Part shown: piece after piece, positions 57,466 through 64,000 of the stretch
Position numbering within the stretch: position 1 is the stretch's first letter
How the letters are laid out: each line of letters begins with the position of its first letter
Assembly (NCBI GenBank): GCA_019843655.1
Contig: JACDQD010000007.1
Coordinates: forward strand, 25,872,365 to 25,936,364
Direction of reading: 5' to 3'
DNA from: Lethocerus indicus
Lineage: Eukaryota; Arthropoda; Insecta; Hemiptera; Belostomatidae
DNA length: 64,000 nt
Translations under genes and position numbers: made by a program
Notes under the pieces: generated by a model
Seen by the model: the letters and a program-made list of their open reading frames with translations, nothing else
Told to the model about the DNA's origin: nothing
Database searches by the model: none

Positions 57466-60400
57466 AACAATTTCTAGCAATCAATTTTAATTCTGTACAT
57501 AATATTGTGTTCTATTATTATCATATCTTTATTATTCATTGTAATAAAGTAAACAGTACAAGAACTATCATCACAAGCTCGACAATCCATTACTGGATCT
57601 TGGCTTCCTCAAGAGTCACCTTCCAGTTTTCTTGTGTTCTGGGCCCACCAATTCCTAATTACTAAGATCTTTGCATTTGCATTCACTCCATCTGAGCAGC
57701 TTCTTTGGGGTTGAGGTCTCATCAGTTCGCATTGTACAAGAACTATATTATATAAAGATGACACCATTTATGGAGTACGGTATAGAATTATATAAAAATT
57801 TCTTTATGTATAAAACACTTTGTGTTTTCTTCAGGTATGTGGTAAGAAGCACGAATGCGGTGAACACTCGTGCGAAGTGGTGTGCCACAAAGGCGACTGC
57901 GGTCCGTGCCCGAAAAGCCTGCCCAGGTCGTGTCCCTGTGGCAACGACACCAAGCTGCTCCCGTGCACCGAAGAGGTTTCGACGTGCGGCGGCACCTGCG
58001 GCAAGCTGCTAGACTGCGGATTCCATGCATGCCCACGACGGTGTCACCTCGGCGACTGTGGCATGGTAAGTAGACATATATATGTATTTTTGCCTGATCC
58101 CGTGCGTAGAAAGATGTCTCACAACGGTGAAACAGTGTCCAGCCCCAGCTATTGGGCTTTAGATTGAGCTCATACTCTATCCTAACCAAGAGGAAAAATG
58201 TAGGTGTATACAAAAAAATTTCGCATGCCAAATGTGCAAAGATAACGGTTCAATCTGGACACGTCACAACAAAGTTCGGACTAAGAAGATTGTTTAGATT
58301 GAGCTCAATGCGCATAGTATATCCTAACCTAGAGAACAGATATATACAAAAATTATTCCGCAACAAATAGCAATCATAATGATTCAATCTGGACGCCTCA
58401 CAACAATGTTCAGGCTAAGAACATTGTTTAGATTGAGCTCAATGTGCATAGTATGTCCTAATCTAGAGAAGAAACATAAAAAAAAATCTTTTGCAAGAAA
58501 TAGTAATTATAATGCTTCATGTCACAACAATGTTCTTAGCCACATTGTTTAGATTGAGCTTAATGCACATTGTACATAATAACCTAGAGAGCTAATATAT
58601 TAAATAATTTTTTTGCATCAAATAGCAATGATAATGATTCAATCTGGACATTGTTTGGGCTAAGAACATTCTTTAGATTGAGCTCAATGTGCATATTATG
58701 TCCTGAACAAAATAAGAACAAATTATTTTTGTACCAAATATGAAGGAATAATTTATTTTCTATTAAATTTATGTATATCACTTATTTTATTACTTTACTA
58801 TGCAAATTTAATAACCAATTCTTTATTATTGGTTTTTAAACTTAACAAATGTTTATTTCTGTGTTTTAATTACATTATTCAAATATTAATATCTATAATG
58901 TTCGTACTGTATTAATTATGGTTATTGAGAACAGTAAACAGAGACTTTTATTGCTTTGTAAATATTTTATGTACAATTAATACACAGCTGTTAAAGAGTC
59001 TCAATTTCATTGTATTTTAAACAAAAATTAATTTCGAAATGCCATTTGTTTAAATATAAATATCTACCCGTGCGATTTTCAGTGTCAAATGATGATAAAA
59101 GACTTTGAAATAGCTTGTGCTTTCAGAAGGAAGTGTACAAATTAAATTTTAATAATGTTATAATGATTATAATTAATTATGAAATAATAATGATGATAAT
59201 AATTATGATTAATTATCAATAATAATGATGATAATAATTATGATTAATTATCAATTATTATTTTATTGATGATAATTTGTTTGTATTTTCAGTGCGTGGA
59301 ATTAAGAGGAAAGACATGTCGATGTGGTCTTCACTCAAAAGAAGTTTCTTGCAACAAAGAATACTTGTGTGAAACGAAATGCAAGAGGATGAGGGACTGC
59401 AACATTCATCCTTGTAATCGCAAGGTAAATATTGTTCTCGTTTTTCGTTTGTTTACTGAACAAATCTTGGTTCGCCTTATACTAACTTTTATTGGTTTCT
59501 TACCGTCTAATAACCTTCCATGCTTATAGTACAAAAAAAAACTGAGTTTTTCCATAACTTCTAAGAAAACTAAAAATTTATTTTCAATAACTGTAGATTA
59601 TGGATATTTTGCCATTCCAGAATTCTATAGTAGAATTCAACACAGTGGCCTAACAACAAAATACAGAAATATTATAAGTGTATCGCGTTTCTGTAATTGT
59701 CAGTAGAAATTGTTTTTGTACTGTATTATAGTTTACTGCTAGGAATAATACGGGTATGATAATAGAAGACAATAATGCATTGTCTTAGAATTTAAAATTG
59801 TTTGCTATAAATTGTTGTATTACGTATTTATTCTTTAGTTATAATGTTTTAATGTTTGACAGTACAAATTGTGTTGAATCAGTTGAATGCGATGGTAAGC
59901 CTGACATTCGCCGGGGTGGATGTCAGCTTTTAAGTTAGTCCATTATTAATTAGGGATGAATTGTGGTTGTGGGTTCAAAATTTCTTTTTAGTTTTTTTAT
60001 TTCAATACTCTTTTGAAATAATTGATCACTTGGTTTTGACAGTGTTGCAACGGCAATTGTCCGCCGTGCGAGAAAGTGTGCGGCAAAACATTGAAGTGCG
60101 GCCAGCACAAGTGCACTTCGATATGCCACCGTGGCTCCTGCTACCCCTGCAGCCTGACTAAGAAGATATCGTGCCGTTGTTCCTCAACCTCCATAGTCGT
60201 ACCTTGTGGTATAGCCAGGCGCAGTCGCCCACCCAAATGCAATAAGCTCTGCAGGTATTTATTTATTTCATGAAACAACTCAAGTCTGTTATTTTGCAGA
60301 TAACAAAGTTTTCTCTGATAACTCACTGCATGATAAGATTTATTATAATATTTAAGATTATTCTAGGTTTAAATAAAACCTTTACAATATTTTCAAATCC

Positions 60401-62421
60401 CAAAAAAATTAAATGAATTCAAACATTATTCTATCTTGGATTCTACCATTGAATTCTATCCTTATAATATGTAATCTAAAATTAAAATTGACTCTCTCAC
60501 AAATAAAGTGATAAAAGTTCACTATACCAATCATATGAACCTCGTTCACCTTTTGTTTCATTTTTTTTCGATTAATTATTTTAGTACACTCAACAAAAAT
60601 CAATATGAATGAGAGAAGTAAAATGGGTGTGTGAATGTGCATTAATTGGCAACTAATTTTTTGTTTAATCCATTTTTTCGACAAAACTGAACAATTTAAG
60701 TATATTTCGCCATTTTATTATTACCAACAAATTGCTAAATAGAAAAACTTAAATACCACAATAAAAGAATATTAAACGCTTTAAAAATATTAATAATCAT
60801 ACTCATTTTCATTATTTGTAAGTTAATTTTATTTTAAAATGAATACACAATATTCCTAACACATTTGGCCATGTTAAATTAAGAAAATATTGAATTGTGA
60901 TTTAATGTTACTAATAAATGTGTTCAAAAATGTGAATAAATTCCTGTTTAATAACTCACATTTATACATATATGTGTATATGTTAAATTAATGAATAATA
61001 TAATTAGGTAAAATTATTTATTAGAGTACCAACTACACATGTAGTAACACATTAAAAGAATATCTCCATTGACAATTAAATAATTGTGATTTAATATTAC
61101 TAATAAATGTCGTGTTCAAGAATGTGAATAAATTTCTGTTTAATAAGTCATATCTATACATATATGTGTATATGTTAAATCGATTAATGAATAATATAAT
61201 TAGGGAAATTATTTATTGGAGTACCGACTAATTGTTACATACAAAGAACCGAAATACCAGAATAAAAGAATATCTCCATTATAATAATTGTAATTTTAAG
61301 TAGATATAAATATTTATTTGTTTTTCTTTTTTAACATGTTGAATGGTTTTGTTCGATATTTTTATTCGATACTTTCTATAGATTTTTGCTGGTCGCAATT
61401 TAGTGAACTGGTAAATGCCAACTCTTTTTTTCTTTTTACCGAATGTTTACAGTATACCGCCAAATTGTCACCACCCGAAGAGGGAAAATCACAGGTGCCA
61501 CTTTGATGAATGCCCACCGTGCAGACAGGCGTGCGGCATAGTCGCCAAATGTGGACACGTATGCACAAAACCGTGCCACTCCGCCGTATTGACATATTCC
61601 GATCCCAACTTCAAGCCAGGATCGCCCTGGGAAAGAGTGAGTCCTTTTATTCATTTTTTTTCGTAGATTTTTTGTGTTTCTGTCTCCTCGCTTGTATTGT
61701 CACTTGTACTGTCACTTGTACTGTCACTTGTACTGTCACTTGTACTGTCACTTGTACTGTCACTTGTACTGTCACTTGTACTGTCACTTGTACTGTCACT
61801 TGTACTGTCACTTGTACTGTCACTTGTACTGTCACTTGTACTGTCACTTGTACTGTCACTTGTACTGTCACTTGTACTGTCACTTGTACTGTCACTTGTA
61901 CTGTCACTTGTACTGTCACTTGTACTGTCACTTGTACTGTCACTTGTACTGTCACTTGTACTGTCACTTGTACTGTCACTTGTACTGTCACTTGTACTGT
62001 CACTTGTACTGTCACTTGTACTGTCACTTGTACTGTCACTTGTACTGTCACTTGTACTGTCACTTGTACTATCACTGTCACTGTTCGGTCTTTAGTTAGA
62101 CCGGTCGCGGTACAGGTGACAGTGACACGGTGCAGTGAGGATGCCCCAAAAAATTATTTTTCAGTATGAGTTATTTCTTGTAGTTTTCAAGTAATTTGTT
62201 CATTTCAGATGATAGCGCCGGTTGAAGTGAAAGCTCTGCCGTGTCCGCCTTGCACTGTGCCGGTGCGGGTCTACTGTCTGGGGCTTCACGAGGAGCTGGA
62301 GCTGCCATGCGAGAGGGCAGTTTCGCAGACCTGCGGAAACCCCTGCAGGCGCAGACTTCCCTGCGCCAATCACACCTGCACTCGACAGTGCCACGTTGTC
62401 GAAGGCGCCCCAGATATTACG
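54354..62421 (+). CDS. NFXL1: NFXL1, RING/NF-X1 zinc-finger protein (3' end outside window)
   Basis: Putative E3 ligase or nucleic-acid-binding protein of the NF-X1 family. Exons: 54354-54570, 54652-54791, 54869-55005, 55635-55813, 56796-57056, 57835-58065, 59293-59424, 60043-60254, 61453-61636, 62209-62421; about 635 codons visible. A RING-like finger runs CLIC ... CESC ... FHLLC ... CPKC (about 108-167). Then about eight NF-X1 fingers such as [35 protein letters not shown] and [18 protein letters not shown]. The order matches human NFXL1 (911 residues); the C-terminal part and its membrane segment are beyond the window. Exon 5 has one extra base near 56843, giving a TAG at 56873 in the incoming frame; all later exons return to one consistent frame. 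Introns contain satellites and PLE pieces. The start ATG follows a GC-rich leader. Confidence 0.92.
57414..57458. repeat. (AT)n microsatellite
   Basis: About 22 AT units in NFXL1 intron 5. Confidence 0.95.
58163..58750. repeat. About 130-bp tandem repeat, 4.5 copies
   Basis: Units start with GATTGAGCTCAATG at about 58163, 58296, 58432, 58553 and 58676. Shared later blocks are CCTAACCTAGAGA, AATAGCAAT-ATAATGATTC, AATCTGGAC, CACAACAATGTTC and ACATTGTTTA. Copies differ by point changes and small gaps. It is in NFXL1 intron 6. Confidence 0.92.
59184..59256. repeat. About 36-bp tandem duplication
   Basis: Two near-identical copies of an AATAATGATGATAATAATTA-containing unit ending in GATTAATTATCAAT, just before the 3' splice site at 59292. 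Confidence 0.85.
60890..61290. repeat. About 190-bp tandem duplication in NFXL1 intron 8
   Basis: The block from AATTGTGATTTAAT (60893) to AAAGAATATCTCCATT (61050-61072) recurs from 61083 to 61280. Shared words include ACTAATAAATGT, CATATATGTGTATATGTTAA, TGAATAATATAATTAGG and GGAGTACC or AGAGTACC. The second copy has small insertions. Confidence 0.9.
61668..62150. mobile_element. PLE terminal-repeat remnants enclosing the 12-bp array
   Basis: The left flank (about 61674-61690) reads TGTTTCTGTCTCCTCGC, the minus-strand end of the group-1 element. The right flank (62088-62150) reads TCTTTAGTTAGACCGGTCGC, GGTACAGGTGACAGTGACA and GCAGTGAGGATGCCC, as in the element tail at 19.9 kb. So the array lies inside old element sequence, in NFXL1 intron 9. 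Confidence 0.75.
61691..62068. repeat. 12-bp minisatellite, about 31 copies
   Basis: Head-to-tail CTTGTACTGTCA, almost without variants (CTTGTATTGTCA at the left end, an ACTATCACTG variant at the right). The unit has no stop in any frame, so long Val-Leu-Ser, Thr-Val-Thr-Cys and similar ORFs are artefacts. Confidence 0.98.
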
Positions 62422-62444
62422 GTAAACATACCAGTTTTGTTCTC

Positions 62445-63395
62445 TCCGTAGATTTCGTGGGTTTCTGTCTCCTCCTGCCGGTTTGGTCTTTTGATAGACA
62501 GGTATCGGCCACTCGCCACCTTCACTAGCTGTGTTGTACGGTCACTAGGTGTTCTTAGACGTTAGAATAAAGAAAGAGAAAGATAAGACTTACGTTTGAC
62601 ATTTTTAGAAAAGACACCACCCACAAGAATACCAATTAGCAGCACTGAAATACCACACAGATCGATTAAACAAATACCCCCTCTCCAAAGAAAAAATGAT
62701 GAGGAACACACAACATTCCTCCAAATAGCAAGGAATAACGGGCCTCACATACCCGGAAGAATCCCCCCAAAAATGGGCATTCATATACACTGGCCACGAC
62801 ACTTACAAAATCTCAACTTTTTCCGCAAATTAGACTTTAAAATAGTGTATAGAACAAAGAATAAACTAGAAATATATCTCAACACCCAACAGCAAATCGT
62901 ACGACTGAATATATAATACATTGGCCAAACCGGGCGGATGATAGAGGACAGATACAAAAAACACATAAAAGCCGTAAAATATAAAACCGAATCAAACTCT
63001 CCTCACTCGTACCCACTCCGGACACGAGACATTGAGCATCGACGAATCTTTAAAATTAATACAACCAGACAAGAAAGGCAAAGAAATGGATGTAATAGAC
63101 AACATGGAGATTTTCAAGAACAAACAAAGCAACATAATAAAGGTAAAAATAAATTCCCAAAGTGACCCTATATTCACCCCGCTAATAAAAAAAAAATCCC
63201 TTCAAACCCAAAGAAGACAAACAAGATCCTAATAAACGCAATAACCAGATGCGTATATATATACACACGACAGACAAACACCACAGTACAGGGGACAGTG
63301 CAGGGTGCCCAAAAAATCATCCAGTGACTAACTGAAGATGGCAAGCAATCGAAACTGGTCTAGCAAAAGACCAAACCAGCGAGAGTATAATACGG
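62445..63395 (+). mobile_element. Truncated Penelope-like element with decayed GIY-YIG region
   Basis: Left end (62445-62560): group-1 terminal repeat in minus orientation. Then decayed coding sequence on the plus strand in at least three frames: a reverse-transcriptase C-terminal piece (YHTDRLNKYPL), FRKLDFKIVYRTKNK, YIGQTGRMIEDRYKKHIKAV (from 62917) and IIKVKINSQSDPIFTPLIKK. Stops and frame changes show that it is dead, and the codons between the GIY-like and YIG parts seem lost. Right end (63180-63395): the plus-orientation tail with (TA)n, the CACAGTACA block, CTGAAGATGG, CGAAACTGGTCTAGC. It lies in the NFXL1 intron after 62421. Confidence 0.82.
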
Positions 63396-63543
63396 TATAT
63401 ACAGTATAATTATTTTTTTTATCACAACCCTGGGTATGGCCACGCGACATATGTCGTTTAAAATACCAGTTTTGTGGTTTGCGAGGGGCTGGAATACAGT
63501 AGATTTCGTGTGTTTCTGTCTCCTCTCCCTGGTTTCGTTTTTT

Positions 63544-63580
63544 GCTAGACCGGTTTCAGTCGCTCTCCATCTTCAGTAGC
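63544..63580 (-). ncRNA. Hammerhead ribozyme motif in the solo PLE repeat
   Basis: GCTA (63580-63577), CTGAAGA (63576-63570), GAAAC (63557-63553), loop CG, GTC (63550-63548), TAGC (63547-63544). Core strands, cleavage triplet and stem I pairing (GCTA/TAGC) are intact. Stem II (TGGAGAGCGACT) has decayed, so activity is doubtful. Confidence 0.45.
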
Positions 63581-63655
63581 GGTGTTAGTCACTTTGGATA
63601 TTTTTTGGGTAGCCCCACTGCACTTCACTTGTACTGTGGTGATTGTCTGTTTGTC

Positions 63656-63701
<46 letters not shown>
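63656..63701. repeat. (AT)n microsatellite inside PLE repeat
   Basis: About 22 AT units, directly next to the CGACAAACAGACAA block (minus strand). Shorter TA tracts sit at the same place in the copies at 19.89 and 63.26 kb, so the tract is part of the element. Confidence 0.9.
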
Positions 63702-63706
<5 letters not shown>

Positions 63707-63722
63707 TTGTGATTCTGGGGTT

Positions 63723-64000
63723 ATGTTGTTTGCCTATTTGGATTGGGAAGGATTATGTTGATCCACTTAAGTCTTTCTTCTTTAAGTTGATCACACACCT
63801 GGTCACAACTATTAGTTTCTGACTCCCAAATATATATGACAGGAAACCCATCTGGTATTGTATATTTACGATCATAAAAGGTTTCCTGTGGATCCAAAAT
63901 TCATTGAAAAAAGTTTATTCTTAGTTATCTACTTAATAGGTGCAAGTGCACTCAAGGAACATTAGTTAAGTACATTTCTGCACCGCCGTTAGGAGGCGCT
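63723..64000. other. Intron sequence at the window end
   Basis: No exon seen. It holds a perfect 10-base inverted repeat, ACAGGAAACC (63839-63848) with GGTTTCCTGT (63880-63889), separated by 31 bases. Confidence 0.5.

Larger units (their letters stand above)
63490..63722 (-). mobile_element. Solo PLE terminal repeat (group 1)
   Basis: Minus-strand copy of the element tail: (TA)n, CGACAAACAGACAATC, CACCACAGTACAAGTG, AGTGACTAACACCGCTA, ribozyme core, GGAGAGGAGACAGAAACAC and ACGAAATCTAC. It follows the larger element at once, in opposite orientation. Confidence 0.8.

Noticed and set aside
57180..57780. Searching for an intron-based explanation of the NFXL1 frame change
   Set aside because: The frame change lies between 56826 and 56873, too small for an intron; both neighbouring exon ends have good splice sites.
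61647..62169. Long Thr-Val-Thr-Cys, Leu-Val-Leu-Ser and Val-Gln-Val-Thr ORFs
   Set aside because: The 12-bp repeat has no stop in any frame and lies within an NFXL1 intron; no start or family similarity.

Overview
This is insect nuclear DNA: AT-rich, with spliced genes, long introns and many simple repeats. The Spätzle-type neurotrophin gene is an arthropod marker, and the Penelope-like retroelement (PLE) debris and two insect-style Ly6 genes fit. RSPH10B, which has a large MORN-repeat and serine-rich product here, argues for an insect with motile cilia or flagella. I cannot name the order or species.

Layout, left to right. Positions 1-4755 are non-coding, with an 11-bp minisatellite and a CT tract. 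A Spätzle 3/4-type gene (+) spans 4756-22654, with two very long introns (about 10.6 and 5.3 kb) full of PLE fragments, and one intron that only works with a GC-AG splice pair. NAF1 (-) spans 26629-31300. A Ly6/uPAR GPI-anchored protein (+) spans 32833-34694. RSPH10B (-) spans 36052-42827 in 13 phase-consistent exons. A second Ly6 gene (-) lies at 45077-46577. A LITAF-domain protein (+) spans 49429-51449. NFXL1 (+) starts at 54354 and runs off the right edge; its last visible exon ends at 62421, and one exon carries a one-base frameshift in this sequence.

The genes do not form a pathway. They cover Toll-ligand signalling, H/ACA snoRNP assembly, GPI-anchored three-finger proteins, ciliary radial spokes, endolysosomal membrane protein sorting, and a RING/NF-X1 zinc-finger protein. 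All exon joins were made by hand from GT-AG (once GC-AG) sites that keep frame and family similarity.

The most interesting layer is mobile. At least two PLE-type repeat groups are scattered in introns and spacers. They carry the two conserved strands of a minimal hammerhead ribozyme (CTGANGA and GAAAC with a GTC or GTT cleavage triplet). The best copies are on the minus strand at 12241-12205, 15325-15292 and 63580-63544. One copy at 62.6-63.2 kb keeps decayed PLE protein-coding sequence with a GIY-YIG-like YIG motif. A 12-bp motif from inside this element has expanded to about 31 copies within an NFXL1 intron.
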